DNA from: Leptospiraceae bacterium
GTDB lineage: Bacteria; Spirochaetota; Leptospiria; Leptospirales; Leptospiraceae
Length of the DNA: 64,000 nt
Assembly (NCBI GenBank): GCA_016711485.1
Contig: JADJSX010000024.1
Span: 1 to 64,000, forward strand
Reading direction: 5' to 3'
Below are positions 8,544 through 18,735 of the stretch, piece after piece. The position numbers and the translations under genes are program-made. The notes under the pieces were generated by a model. It saw only the letters and a list, made by a program, of their open reading frames with translations. It was not told where the DNA came from and made no database searches. Position 1 is the first letter of the stretch. Every line of letters begins with the position of its first letter.

Positions 8544-9728
8544 ATGAAATACAATAAAATATATATTCTAATAGTTATTCTTACAATCGGTTTTACTTCT
8601 TATCGTGTATATAAATACTTCACCAAAAAGAAAACGACAGTCACAGTCGCAGAAGAAAATTTATTAATGAATGAAACAATAAAAGTTGAATCGGAAGTTT
8701 TAAAAGACGTAAACCTACATTCCATTCAAATAAATTTCAATGAATTCCAAGAAACGTTAAACCTCATAGGCGAAGTACGCGAAGATCCAGATCGAGTTAC
8801 AAAAATAAGTGCCAGAATTCCAGGTCGCGTTTCTGAAGTTCGATTTATAGAAGGAGCCCGAGTTAAAAAAGGACAAGTTTTAGCAATTCTAGATTCTCCA
8901 GAAGCAGCAAGAGTTAGATCAAAATACATAAGCTCATTTGCCAGAGTAAACGCAACTGAAAAAAATGCAAAACGGATTAGGGAATTAGTCCAATTAAAAT
9001 TAGCCGCCGAACAAGAAGCAATTAACGCCGAGTCTGAATTAAAAATTCAACAAGCAGAACTAAAAGCTGACAAAGGAAATTTACACGCCTTAGGAATTCC
9101 TATTCCAGAAATTTCTAATTCTGAAGTAATAAATTCAATTGGCGAAAACTCCGGTAGAATAGAAGTAACCTCACCTTTAGACGGAATAATTCTTTCCAGA
9201 GATGTAGTTCGCGGTTCTCAAGTAGATGCAATTACAAACCTAGCGACAGTTGGAAATTTAGACACTGTTTGGTTTATGGTCAAACTATTCGAAAAAGATT
9301 TAGGAAAAGTAGCCGAAGGAGATTTTGCAAAAGTCAAACTAAACTCTTACCCAAACGAAGAATTTGAAGGAAGACTTATGTACGTAGGAAATCAAATAGA
9401 CACAGGCTCAAGAACTGTGACAGGAAGAATTGTTATCAAAAATAAAAATCTACTAGCAAAACTCGGATTATTCGGTACCGCAGAACTTCATACTTCTGAC
9501 TTCAATGTATTAACCATTCCCATTGATGCATTGGCAAATATGGAAGGCAAAGATTTTGTTTTTGTCGAAGAAAAACCGGGGGAATACAAAGCCAAAGAAG
9601 TAAAACTAGGACGCAAGAACTCAAAACAAATTGAGATTCTATCCGGTCTACAGAGCGGCGAATACATAGTAGACCAAGGAATTTTTACCCTAAAATCCAA
9701 ACTATTAAAGTCTACCTTCGGAGAATAA
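8544..9728 (+). CDS. czcB: RND periplasmic adaptor (CzcB-like membrane fusion protein)
   Basis: Adaptor joining the inner-membrane pump to the outer-membrane channel, 394 aa. It has an N-terminal membrane anchor (residues 4-25), the first lipoyl half-motif (ISARIPGRVSEVRFIEGARVKKGQVLA near 95), a helical hairpin, the second lipoyl half (SPLDGIILSRDVVRGSQV near 210), then beta-barrel and membrane-proximal domains. It lacks the His-rich N-terminal metal-binding segment of some CzcB proteins. It starts 6 nt after czcC and ends 2 nt before czcA. Confidence 0.88.
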   Translation: MKYNKIYILIVILTIGFTSYRVYKYFTKKKTTVTVAEENLLMNETIKVESEVLKDVNLHSIQINFNEFQETLNLIGEVREDPDRVTKISARIPGRVSEVRFIEGARVKKGQVLAILDSPEAARVRSKYISSFARVNATEKNAKRIRELVQLKLAAEQEAINAESELKIQQAELKADKGNLHALGIPIPEISNSEVINSIGENSGRIEVTSPLDGIILSRDVVRGSQVDAITNLATVGNLDTVWFMVKLFEKDLGKVAEGDFAKVKLNSYPNEEFEGRLMYVGNQIDTGSRTVTGRIVIKNKNLLAKLGLFGTAELHTSDFNVLTIPIDALANMEGKDFVFVEEKPGEYKAKEVKLGRKNSKQIEILSGLQSGEYIVDQGIFTLKSKLLKSTFGE

Positions 9729-9730
9729 CA

Positions 9731-12700
9731 ATGAAATTCCTCACAATAATAGTCGAATGGTCTTTAGAAAATAGAGTCATCGTATTAGCCGCTACAATTT
9801 TATTTTTTGTATTTGGGTTAGATTCAGTACGAAAACTTAAAATGGACGCAATTCCAGACGTAACTACAATTCAAGTTCAAGTTATTACATCTGCCCCTGC
9901 CCTCTCTCCTTTAGAAATTGAACAGTATATTACTTTTCCAGTCGAGCGGTCAATGGCGGGTATCCCCCATGTAGAAGAAGTTCGCTCCATTTCTCGCTAC
10001 GGTCTTTCCGTTGTAACTATCGTATTTATGGACGATATGAATATATTTTTAGCCCGTCAACTCGTTGGAGAACGATTGTCCGACGCAATAAATAATATCC
10101 CCAAAGGCTACGGAACTCCAACTATGGGACCGATTTCTACAGGGCTTGGGGAAATTTACCAGTTTACTCTGAGTAGCCACAATCTTAGTTTAATGGATTT
10201 AACAACATACTTAAACTGGTATATAAACCCAATCTTAAAAACAATCCCCGGGGTAGTAGAAGTCAATACATTTGGCGGAAACGTAAAACAATACCAAATT
10301 ATTCTAAGTTTGGACCGAATGCAATCATTAGCCATAACCATGACAGATGTAATCGAATCCCTCCAAAAAAACAACGCATCTATGGGTGGAGGATACATCG
10401 AGCACAACAAAGAACATTTTGTTATCGTAACAAGTGGACTCATAAACTCCCTAGAAGAATTAGGGAAAATTTTTATTGGTAAAACAAAAGAAGGGACCCC
10501 TATTTCACTTTCTATGATCGCTGATATAAAGTATGGCATTAAATTAAGATTAGGTGCAACAACAAAAGATGGCGAAGGAGAAGTTGTGGGGGCAATGGCT
10601 CTTATGCTCATGAAAGAAAATTCTCTCCAAGTAAGCCAGTCTGTTCACGAAAAATTACAAGAAATCAAAAAAAATCTTCCTGACGGAATTCATATCGAAA
10701 CCTACTACGACCGTTCAGAAATGGTAAAACATACTATTAAAACTGTATTAATTAATCTGACTGAAGGAGCGGCCCTTGTTATCCTCGTATTATTCCTATT
10801 ACTTGGAAGTATACGCGCTGGAATTGTTATAGCAGTCACTATCCCTCTCAGTATGATGTTTGCAATTGTAATCATGCGAATCACTGATTCTCCCGGAAAC
10901 TTGATGTCAATGGGCGCAATTGATTTTGGACTTATTGTAGATGGCGCTGTCATCATCATAGAAAATGCCGTTAGGCGACTTTCAATGGCTATAAAAGAAA
11001 AAGGTAATCTACTTACCAAAGAAGAAAAAATAGAAACAATCAAACAAGCTACCATTGAAGTAAGGAAAGCTACCATTTTTGGAGAAACGATAATCGCTAT
11101 AGTTTATCTCCCTGTTCTTTCCTTAACCGGCGTAGAAGGGAAAATGTTTATTCCAATGGCGCAAACTGTTCTTTATGCGCTGTTTGGAGCGTTTATCCTT
11201 TCTCTCACTGTAGTTCCCGTTTTAGCTACATATATTTTAAAAGTAGAAGAACCGGAAGAACATGAAACCTGGTTGTTTCATAAAATAAAACTCTACTACA
11301 TTCCTATTTTAGAAAAGTTTATGAATGCCAAAAAACAAGTATTAGCCGCTGCTTTTATTTCAATTGTATTCAGTTTTGTATTATTTGCCAATTTAGGTGC
11401 TGAGTTTATGCCAGAGTTAGATGAAGGATCTTTGCTTCTAGAAGTAGCACGGTTACCGTCTGTTTCGCTCTCCGAATCCATAGAAACCGGAAGAAGAATC
11501 GAAAAAACACTCAAAGAAAAATTTCCTGAATTACTTCATGCAGTATCTAAAACAGGCTCTCCTGATATCGCCACTGACCCAATGGGCATAGAGAGAACAG
11601 ATATCTACCTACGACTGAAACCAAAAGAAGAATGGAGATTTGACCGCGAAAAATTAATGCAAGCTCTGGCGGATGACATAGAAGAACTAGTACCTGAAGT
11701 TGCCGTTTCCGTTTCACAACCTATCAAAATGAGAACCAATGAACTAATAGCAGGTATCCGCTCTGACATTGGAGTAAAAATTTTCGGTGATGACATTAAA
11801 ATTTTACGAGAACTAGGAGATAAAACTTCTCACGAACTAAGAAAAATTCAAGGTGTAGTAGATTTAAAAATAGAACAATTGGGTGGACTAAATTATCTTC
11901 GAATACGACCCAAAAGAGAAAGTCTAACCAGATACGGTGTGAACATACAAGACATCAATCAAGTCACCGAGATTCTATCCTCTGGATATATGGCTGGCAG
12001 TGTTTTCGAAGGAAACAAACGTTTTGATATCACAATCAAAACAAATCGGGAATTCCACTTCAATCTAGAGGAAATTCGCTCTTTACCCGTAAAATCTGAC
12101 TCAGGAATTTCAATTCCTTTGGGGGATTTAGCCGATGTTTATATAGAAAGTGGACCAGTTCAAATAAGCCACCAAAACCAATACAGAAGAATGATTGTGG
12201 AGTTTAATGTGAGAGGAAGGGACATGATGAGCGTCGTGGGAGAAGTAAAGGAAATACTTTCCAAAAATGTCCCCCTTCCGACCGGTTATCGATTTGAATT
12301 TGGTGGAAAATACGAAAACTATATTTCCGCCAGAACTACACTCATGATTGTAGTTCCACTTACCCTCTGTTTAATTTTATTTATTTTATGGTTAGCATTT
12401 GGAGAAATTACACCAGCACTGATGATTTTTTTAAATGTTCCATTTGCCATTACAGGCGGTGTACTATTTTTATTTTTACGTGACATTCCTTTTAGTATTT
12501 CGGCTGGTGTCGGGTTTATCGCATTATTCGGAGTTGCCGTATTAAATGGATTAGTTTTAATTTCATTTACAAAAGAACAAGAGGCGAATGGTCTGTCGCA
12601 TTTAGAAGCCGTCGTAAGCGCGGCACATATACGACTTCGTCCGGTAATCATGACTGCAATTGTTGCGGCTACTGGCTTTATACCAATGGCAGTTTCTACA

Positions 12701-12832
12701 AGTATGGGAGCCGAAGTTCAAAGACCTCTTGCGACAGTAGTCATTGGCGGACTGATAACAGCGAGTATCCTCACATTACTTGTATTACCAATTGTATATG
12801 CAGTATACTACGAAAGGAAAACGAATAACTAA
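9731..12832 (+). CDS. czcA: CzcA-type heavy-metal RND efflux pump
   Basis: Proton-driven inner-membrane pump for divalent metals, 1033 aa, a normal length for HME-RND proteins. Two porter-membrane halves and 12 membrane segments are evident. The diagnostic segment in TM4 reads AIDFGLIVDGAVIIIEN, giving D398, D404 and E411, the acidic triad of CzcA-type pumps for zinc, cobalt, cadmium or nickel; CusA-type copper/silver pumps lack this pattern. Other family motifs are FPVERSMAGIPHVEEVRSISRYGLS near residue 75 and FAITGGVLFLFL near 910. A sensor gene starts 3 nt after its stop codon, which is unusual for this operon type. Confidence 0.93.
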   Translation: MKFLTIIVEWSLENRVIVLAATILFFVFGLDSVRKLKMDAIPDVTTIQVQVITSAPALSPLEIEQYITFPVERSMAGIPHVEEVRSISRYGLSVVTIVFMDDMNIFLARQLVGERLSDAINNIPKGYGTPTMGPISTGLGEIYQFTLSSHNLSLMDLTTYLNWYINPILKTIPGVVEVNTFGGNVKQYQIILSLDRMQSLAITMTDVIESLQKNNASMGGGYIEHNKEHFVIVTSGLINSLEELGKIFIGKTKEGTPISLSMIADIKYGIKLRLGATTKDGEGEVVGAMALMLMKENSLQVSQSVHEKLQEIKKNLPDGIHIETYYDRSEMVKHTIKTVLINLTEGAALVILVLFLLLGSIRAGIVIAVTIPLSMMFAIVIMRITDSPGNLMSMGAIDFGLIVDGAVIIIENAVRRLSMAIKEKGNLLTKEEKIETIKQATIEVRKATIFGETIIAIVYLPVLSLTGVEGKMFIPMAQTVLYALFGAFILSLTVVPVLATYILKVEEPEEHETWLFHKIKLYYIPILEKFMNAKKQVLAAAFISIVFSFVLFANLGAEFMPELDEGSLLLEVARLPSVSLSESIETGRRIEKTLKEKFPELLHAVSKTGSPDIATDPMGIERTDIYLRLKPKEEWRFDREKLMQALADDIEELVPEVAVSVSQPIKMRTNELIAGIRSDIGVKIFGDDIKILRELGDKTSHELRKIQGVVDLKIEQLGGLNYLRIRPKRESLTRYGVNIQDINQVTEILSSGYMAGSVFEGNKRFDITIKTNREFHFNLEEIRSLPVKSDSGISIPLGDLADVYIESGPVQISHQNQYRRMIVEFNVRGRDMMSVVGEVKEILSKNVPLPTGYRFEFGGKYENYISARTTLMIVVPLTLCLILFILWLAFGEITPALMIFLNVPFAITGGVLFLFLRDIPFSISAGVGFIALFGVAVLNGLVLISFTKEQEANGLSHLEAVVSAAHIRLRPVIMTAIVAATGFIPMAVSTSMGAEVQRPLATVVIGGLITASILTLLVLPIVYAVYYERKTNN

Positions 12833-12835
12833 AAA

Positions 12836-14557
12836 ATGTTACAAAGAACCTTACTTATATTTTTTGCTGTACTGTATCCTTGTTTTTGGGTTATTTTTAA
12901 GTTCACAAAAATGCCAATCGATGATCCAAGACAAAGGATATTTATTAGTATCCTTTGTTTGATTGCATTTAAACTTTATAATTCAGAACATCCTAAAATC
13001 CGCAAATACCAAAACGCACTCACATATGGTATTTATTATATAATAACTTTACATAGTTTGTTTCTAACGTATATAAATCATTTTTCGGTAGAGTTTCAAA
13101 TTCAGAATTTTATCATCATTGTATTTGCTTCATTAGGTTTTATACGTAAATACGATTTATTCTATTACTTATTTTTGACCTTCCTATGTTTTATTCCAAT
13201 TACAGTTTCTGGATTTTTTAAACTAGAAATTTATTTTATACTCTGCACCCTTCTATTAGTTTCAGTAGGTTCATTTATCATTCAAAATTATCATATTCGA
13301 TTTCTGAAGCAACTTTTAGTAAATGATAGAACTCTATTGCGCTCAATAGATCGATTCAAAGACGGAGTAATTATCACAGATACGACTAGCCATGTTTTAT
13401 TTGTAAATGATATGGCACAAAAACTTTTAAATTTTAATTCCGAATTTTTAGTTGGATCGAAAGTCAACCTGCCAATTCCATCCGAAGATAGGTTGACGGG
13501 AAATACAACTGTTATCCACACAGTAGAAGATCGTCTCGTAGAAATTAGAATGTTAAAAGTAGAACGTTTAGGAAGACCTGCCTTTTTTATTATCATTAAA
13601 GATATAACACAAGAAACTAAAGAAAAAAAAGAGATAGAAAGACTTAGACTCTTACATGAAAGTATTTTAGTTCACTCAAAGGAAGGAATAGTTGGTTTAG
13701 ATAAAAATGGAAAAATTACCTTCACTAACCAACATACGTTAGATATAACTGGATATACCGAATCTGAATTACTTGGAGAATCTTTTCATGCAACTTTTCA
13801 TCATAGTTGGATGGATGGAGTTCCACACGAAGAGGAAAATAGCCCCATTCGAGAAACTCTGTTGGATGGCACCACAAATCGAATTAATAACGAAATATTT
13901 TGGAAAAAAAGCGATAAATATTTTTACGTAGAATACGTTAGTTCTCCTATTCGCAAAGAAGAAGAAATTACAGGTGCCGTTGTTACATTTAAAGACATCA
14001 CAGAAAAAAAGGAACAAAAGAATCTAGAAAATAAATACCAAGAAGAATTACTGTTTTTATCAGAGTCCTCGATGAGATTTTTACAAATAAAGGATAAGTC
14101 TGAAACCTTCCAATACATTGCAGAGTCTATTTTTGAATTTTCAAAACCAAGAGGTTTAATCGTAAATTCTTACGACACAGAAAATTCTCAATTTCAAGTA
14201 GAGTCTGCACTCGGATTTAAACAATACATTGGATCTATTACAAAAATCATGAACTGCGAGATGATTGGATCAAATTACAGAGAAGATTATAATCGTTATC
14301 CGCTCTCTGAAACAAAAAATAAACTCATTTTTTTACCAGACGGACTTTATTCTGTGAATTTTGGAAACCTAAATCGAAAAGAAAGTATGATTATTGAATC
14401 TATGTTGAACGTAAACCGAGTGTATCAATTCATATTTTCAGACGGAGAAAAAACTTTAGGCTCTGTAATTATTCTCTATTCGGAAGAAAAATTCCCATTT
14501 GAAACAATGTTGGAAATATTTCTACACCAAGCTACAATTGCAATAAATAGGATTTAA
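12836..14557 (+). CDS. Membrane PAS-PAS-GAF sensor without an output domain
   Basis: A 573-aa protein. The first 155 residues form about six membrane segments. A PAS domain spans roughly 165-265 (FKDGVIITDTTSHVLFVNDMAQKLL), a second PAS with PAC runs from 270 to 390 (SKEGIVGLDKNGKITFTNQHTLDITGY; VTFKDITEKKEQK), and a GAF-like domain fills 400-573. No histidine-kinase, GGDEF, EAL, PP2C or HD domain follows, and the stop lies right at the end of the GAF fold. It starts 3 nt after czcA, so it is expressed with the pump. It may sense the envelope or metal state and act through a partner protein, or be a truncated signalling protein; there is no trace of a lost domain before the next gene. Confidence 0.75.
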   Translation: MLQRTLLIFFAVLYPCFWVIFKFTKMPIDDPRQRIFISILCLIAFKLYNSEHPKIRKYQNALTYGIYYIITLHSLFLTYINHFSVEFQIQNFIIIVFASLGFIRKYDLFYYLFLTFLCFIPITVSGFFKLEIYFILCTLLLVSVGSFIIQNYHIRFLKQLLVNDRTLLRSIDRFKDGVIITDTTSHVLFVNDMAQKLLNFNSEFLVGSKVNLPIPSEDRLTGNTTVIHTVEDRLVEIRMLKVERLGRPAFFIIIKDITQETKEKKEIERLRLLHESILVHSKEGIVGLDKNGKITFTNQHTLDITGYTESELLGESFHATFHHSWMDGVPHEEENSPIRETLLDGTTNRINNEIFWKKSDKYFYVEYVSSPIRKEEEITGAVVTFKDITEKKEQKNLENKYQEELLFLSESSMRFLQIKDKSETFQYIAESIFEFSKPRGLIVNSYDTENSQFQVESALGFKQYIGSITKIMNCEMIGSNYREDYNRYPLSETKNKLIFLPDGLYSVNFGNLNRKESMIIESMLNVNRVYQFIFSDGEKTLGSVIILYSEEKFPFETMLEIFLHQATIAINRI

Positions 14558-14567
14558 ATTCTAATTT

Positions 14568-15548
14568 TTATTTCCACCTTTCTTTGATTTCTAAAATCTC
14601 TGGAAGTTTTGCTAAAAATAAAGGAATCAAGTCTGGATCAAAATGTTTTCCTGATTGATCTTTGAGGAAATTACACGCATCCTCTATCGTCCAAGGTTTT
14701 TTATAAGGTCTCTCAGTTGTTAGTGCATCAAATACATCTGCAACCGCGACTATTCTTGCTTCCATTGGAATACCTTGTCCCTTTAATCCGTATGGATAAC
14801 CTGAACCATCCCATTTTTCATGGTGGCTAATAGAAATTCGCCGCGCCATTCCTAAAAGCCCATTCGTGTGTTCTCCGATAATTTCCGCTCCAATGAGAGG
14901 ATGTTTTTTCATTTCCTCCCATTCAGCCTCATCTAATTTTCCAGGTTTTCTTAAAATAAAATCTGGAATTCCAATTTTCCCTATGTCATGCATTGGAGCC
15001 GCTGTAAATATTTCCTCTACTATTTCCTCTGCATATCCAAGTGACCTAGCCAATATTTTTGAATAATGACTCATTCGAATAACGTGAGTTCCAGTTTCAT
15101 TGTCTTTGTATTCAGCAGCAAAACCGAGACTGTTTATAATTTGCAAACGAGTTCGACTCAACTCTTCCATTCTTACAAGAGATAAATGAGTATTAACCCG
15201 AGCTTCGACAACAGCAGGTCGCACAGGTTTAACAATATAATCCACAGCTCCTAATAAGAAACCTTTGGTTTCATCTTCCACTTCGGACATTGCTGAAATA
15301 AAAATGATCGGTATAGGTTGCGTTAAAGGATTTGCTTTTAGCTGTTTACATACATCATATCCAGTAATATCTGGCATCATAACATCTAAAAGAATTAAAT
15401 CAGGTAAAAACTGACTTGCAATCTCAATAGCTTGATAGCCATTATCTGCAAATAATAATTCATGTTTATTTTTAAGTGTTTCGTTTAGAATTAATTGATT
15501 CGTAGGTTCATCATCTACAATCAATATTTTTTTCTTCGCTTGAATCAT
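14568..15548 (-). CDS. Response regulator with HD-GYP cyclic-di-GMP phosphodiesterase
   Basis: Two-domain regulator of 326 aa. Residues 5-125 form a receiver with the phosphorylatable Asp in LILLDVMMPDITG near residue 56 and the Lys in IVKPVRP. Residues 140-320 form an HD-GYP domain: HVIRMSHYSKILA, MHDIGKIGIPD (the HD pair), ISHHEKWDGSGYP (the GYP motif) and VADVFDALT. The catalytic residues are intact, so it should degrade cyclic-di-GMP on phosphorylation. The nearest kinase is the hybrid kinase 368 nt upstream on the same strand, but the gap leaves that pairing open. Confidence 0.9.
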   Translation of the reverse strand: MIQAKKKILIVDDEPTNQLILNETLKNKHELLFADNGYQAIEIASQFLPDLILLDVMMPDITGYDVCKQLKANPLTQPIPIIFISAMSEVEDETKGFLLGAVDYIVKPVRPAVVEARVNTHLSLVRMEELSRTRLQIINSLGFAAEYKDNETGTHVIRMSHYSKILARSLGYAEEIVEEIFTAAPMHDIGKIGIPDFILRKPGKLDEAEWEEMKKHPLIGAEIIGEHTNGLLGMARRISISHHEKWDGSGYPYGLKGQGIPMEARIVAVADVFDALTTERPYKKPWTIEDACNFLKDQSGKHFDPDLIPLFLAKLPEILEIKERWK

Positions 15549-15916
15549 TCTGTATTCCTTTCCAGCACTAAATACTAAACAAATTCAGTAAAATTGCTTT
15601 AATTTTTTCTGCATGAGATTTTTTATAAACAGTATTCAGTATTATTCGAAAAGATTTTTCAACTTTCCCATCATTATTCAGAATACCAATTCCTATTCGG
15701 TATTGCAAATAGATTGTTAAAAAAGGTCAATCGGTAAATCCAGTTTTAGAATATTTTCAGAAATATTTTTTATATACCCGACTCCCAAAAAAGGATTTTT
15801 AAACGAATGCGTAATTTATTTTGTCAATTGGTATAAACTTGCCAGAATATAAAATTCTACAACTTTCCTCGATTTATGATTCGAATAATTGAGTTAAATT
15901 TTCCTTGTAAAATCAT
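15549..15916. other. Intergenic region between kinase and HD-GYP regulator
   Basis: About 370 nt without a credible gene. It contains an inverted repeat, AATACC with GGTATT, around 15685-15706. The promoter of the HD-GYP gene should lie here on the minus strand, but I cannot place it with confidence. Confidence 0.35.
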
Positions 15917-17914
15917 TCAAGTTTTAGGAAGCCACTTTATTAATATTTTTTCAAGTATATCTTTTTTGATAGGTTTACTCGCGTAGTCATTCATACCCGA
16001 CAGAAAACAATTCTCTATATCCCCTTTAACTGTTCCAGCGGTTATTGCAATGATTGGAACTTTAGAACCTACTTCCTGTTTTCGAATTTCTATTGTCGCA
16101 TCATATCCATTCATTTCGGGCATTTGGACATCCATAAAAACAATATCCGGTTTTTCCTTTATGAATTCTTCAACAGCCTGTTTACCATTACCCGCTTGTA
16201 CAATAATTCCATTCGGATAAATTTGAGTTAAAATACTTTTTGCAAGATACAAATTAATTTCATCGTCATCAACAATTAAAAATTTTACAATTTTTTCAGG
16301 AATAGAATTGGGTAATATATTTACGTCAACACTCTCATTGTCAAAGAATGCGCTAGGAAAAGTAGTTTGCGATTTTTTCTTTCTTATCCTTGATAACGCA
16401 TTAAATATTTCTATAATCTTAATTGGTTTTACCAATCTAAATTGAACACCTAAATCAATACAGTCTTTATGCAGAACTTCATCATCGGATGAACTATGCA
16501 ACAATATGATTGGAAGAATTTCGGGAGCAAGTTTTAGATTCAACCGAATAGTTCGTATTAATTCAATTCCATCCATATTTGGCATATGGAAATCAGTAAT
16601 CAATAAATCAAAATTTTCATTTGATTTGATTTTCTCGATTGCTTCCTGTCCAGCTTGTGCCGTGTCAACATGTATACCTGCTCTAGACAGAATGCTTTTT
16701 ATTATAATTAGATTACTTTTATTATTATCAACAACTAATACTTTTTGAATTTTATCCAATTCCTCCCAATGAATAGGTTCTCCATTTTCGAATTTCGTGT
16801 TTAATGTAAAATGAAATAAACTTCCTTTTCCCTGTTCTGTCTCTAGAAATAATTTGGAATTCATTAATGACAAAAGTTTATTCGATATTGTTAAACCTAA
16901 TCCAGTTCCGCCAAATCTACGATTAATTGATGCATCGCCTTGGGAAAACGCTTCGAAAATTTTAATTTTATTTTCTTCCGAAATTCCTATACCAGTATCT
17001 CTAACTGAAAAGGTGAATTCTCCTTCCCCTGATTGTTCATTTACGATATTGAATATTATTTTGAATTCTATTTCTCCATTTTCGGTAAATTTTGACGCGT
17101 TACCTAGAAGGTTAATAATGATTTGTCGCAGACGAATAGGGTCTGTAAATATAAATCGTGGTGTTTGTGGATCAATGTTCAGAAGAACTTCTACATCTCT
17201 CATATGAGCTTTGTATTTTATTACATCCGCAGCTTGTCCTGCTAATTCAAAAATATCAACTTTTTCAATATTCAACTCAAATCGACCAGATTCTATTTTA
17301 GAAAAATCTAATATATCATTTAATAAGTCTAATAAAGAATTTGCAGATTGAAAAATAATTCCCATATATTGAAACTGTGTGTCAGTTAACTTTGTTTTCA
17401 AAAGTAAGTCCGTAAATCCAATTACCGCATTCAATGGAGTCCTAATTTCATGACTCATATTACTTAAAAATTCTGATTTGGCACGGTTTGCAATTTCTGC
17501 CTGTTGTTTTGCTTTTAGAATCTCCTGTTCATAGGATTTTCTTTGCGAAAATTGTATTACAATAAATCGGAGTAATACTAATTTGCCGGATTCATCTCTT
17601 TTAGTTCTTGCATTGACTAAAACATGTAATTTTTCGCCGTTTTTTTTCTTAAAATCAAAATTGATTTCTTGGATAAAATCCTGCATAAAAAGCAGCGGAG
17701 TAAAATGAGTTTGATGGTAAATTTTTCCACCAACAGTCAAAAGTTCAGTCCATTGAATTTTGCCGACTAACTCATCACTTGTATAACCTAACCAATTTAA
17801 TAGAGTATTATTAATTCGTATAAAATTTCCGTCTGGAGATACAGAAAAATAACCACAGGGAAATTGATCCAAAGATTCATTTAATGGATCATAATAGTCT
17901 TCAATATTCATCAA
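15917..17914 (-). CDS. PAS hybrid histidine kinase with two receiver domains
   Basis: Cytosolic hybrid kinase of 665 aa with no membrane segment. A PAS domain spans about 12-135 (CGYFSVSPDGNFIRINNTLLNWLGYTSDEL in that segment). HisKA follows with the phospho-His in SNMSHEIRTPLNAVIGF near residue 157. The ATPase domain has NLLGNASKFTENG, DTGIGI and FGGTGLGL. A first receiver (VLVVDNNKSNLI; ITDFHMPNMDG) and a second (FLIVDDDEINLYL; FMDVQMPEMNG) complete it. No Hpt domain is present, so a separate phosphotransfer protein is expected. ATG 17911 is the likely start. It lies only 3-6 nt after the RsbQ-like gene, so the PAS domain may be the partner of that hydrolase. Confidence 0.92.
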   Translation of the reverse strand: MMNIEDYYDPLNESLDQFPCGYFSVSPDGNFIRINNTLLNWLGYTSDELVGKIQWTELLTVGGKIYHQTHFTPLLFMQDFIQEINFDFKKKNGEKLHVLVNARTKRDESGKLVLLRFIVIQFSQRKSYEQEILKAKQQAEIANRAKSEFLSNMSHEIRTPLNAVIGFTDLLLKTKLTDTQFQYMGIIFQSANSLLDLLNDILDFSKIESGRFELNIEKVDIFELAGQAADVIKYKAHMRDVEVLLNIDPQTPRFIFTDPIRLRQIIINLLGNASKFTENGEIEFKIIFNIVNEQSGEGEFTFSVRDTGIGISEENKIKIFEAFSQGDASINRRFGGTGLGLTISNKLLSLMNSKLFLETEQGKGSLFHFTLNTKFENGEPIHWEELDKIQKVLVVDNNKSNLIIIKSILSRAGIHVDTAQAGQEAIEKIKSNENFDLLITDFHMPNMDGIELIRTIRLNLKLAPEILPIILLHSSSDDEVLHKDCIDLGVQFRLVKPIKIIEIFNALSRIRKKKSQTTFPSAFFDNESVDVNILPNSIPEKIVKFLIVDDDEINLYLAKSILTQIYPNGIIVQAGNGKQAVEEFIKEKPDIVFMDVQMPEMNGYDATIEIRKQEVGSKVPIIAITAGTVKGDIENCFLSGMNDYASKPIKKDILEKILIKWLPKT

Positions 17915-17917
17915 TAT

Positions 17918-18718
17918 TTACGGATTCGTGTTTAGATAATTTTTTATTATATCAATCGTTTGTTTGGGATGACTTAAATGCGGACAATGCCCAGTTGCCT
18001 CAATCATAGACATTCGACTATTCGGGATTGATTTGTATACATATTCTCCGACTTTAACAGGAGCAATTATATCTTCAGAACATTGAATGATTAAAGTAGG
18101 CGTAGTCAGTGTTGGTAAATCTTTACGATTGTCTCCTAAAAATGTAACTCTCGCAAAATGTTTTGCAATTTCTGGATCATGCTGACAAAAACTATTTTTA
18201 AGTTCCTCCGTTAATTCAGGTTTATCAGGATTACCCATTATAACAGGGGTGATTGAACTAGACCAGCCCAGATAATTATTGTCTAAAGCATCTATCATAT
18301 CCATGATATCTTCTTCAGAAAAACCTCCAAAGTATTCGTTATCATTGATATATTTTGGAGAAGGACCAATCATAATAATACGTGTAAATAAATCTGGTCT
18401 TTTCTGTGCAGCGAGTAATGCAATCATAGCGCTGACTGAATGAGCTACTAAAATTACTTTATCTAAATTTAGTTTTTCGCAGATTTCTACTACATCGGAT
18501 GCATAACCTTTTAAATCAGAATATTTATTTTTATTATAAGAACTCCAATCTGACTTTCCAGACCCTACATGGTCAAACGTTACAATCTTATAGTTTTCTT
18601 CAAACGCAGGTATGATAAAACGCCACATGTTTTGGTCGCAACCATACCCATGTGCAAAAAGAATTACATTTTCACCTTTCCCTTTAATTTTGATATTGTT
18701 TCTTATATTTATATTCAA
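17918..18718 (-). CDS. RsbQ-like alpha/beta hydrolase
   Basis: Alpha/beta hydrolase of 266 aa that closely follows Bacillus RsbQ along its length: FAHGYGCDQNMW near residue 22, FDHVGSGKSDW near 48, and MIGPSPKYIND near 116. The catalytic triad is visible as S94 (VAHSVSAM), D216 (QCSEDIIAP) and H244 (ATGHCPHLSHP). RsbQ supplies a small-molecule ligand or signal to the PAS domain of RsbP; plant KAI2/D14 receptors share this fold. Here the next gene is a PAS hybrid kinase rather than RsbP. By analogy it should be the upstream partner of that PAS domain; the substrate is unknown. Confidence 0.88.
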   Translation of the reverse strand: MNINIRNNIKIKGKGENVILFAHGYGCDQNMWRFIIPAFEENYKIVTFDHVGSGKSDWSSYNKNKYSDLKGYASDVVEICEKLNLDKVILVAHSVSAMIALLAAQKRPDLFTRIIMIGPSPKYINDNEYFGGFSEEDIMDMIDALDNNYLGWSSSITPVIMGNPDKPELTEELKNSFCQHDPEIAKHFARVTFLGDNRKDLPTLTTPTLIIQCSEDIIAPVKVGEYVYKSIPNSRMSMIEATGHCPHLSHPKQTIDIIKNYLNTNP

Positions 18719-18735
18719 TCGTAATTCCTTTTAAA

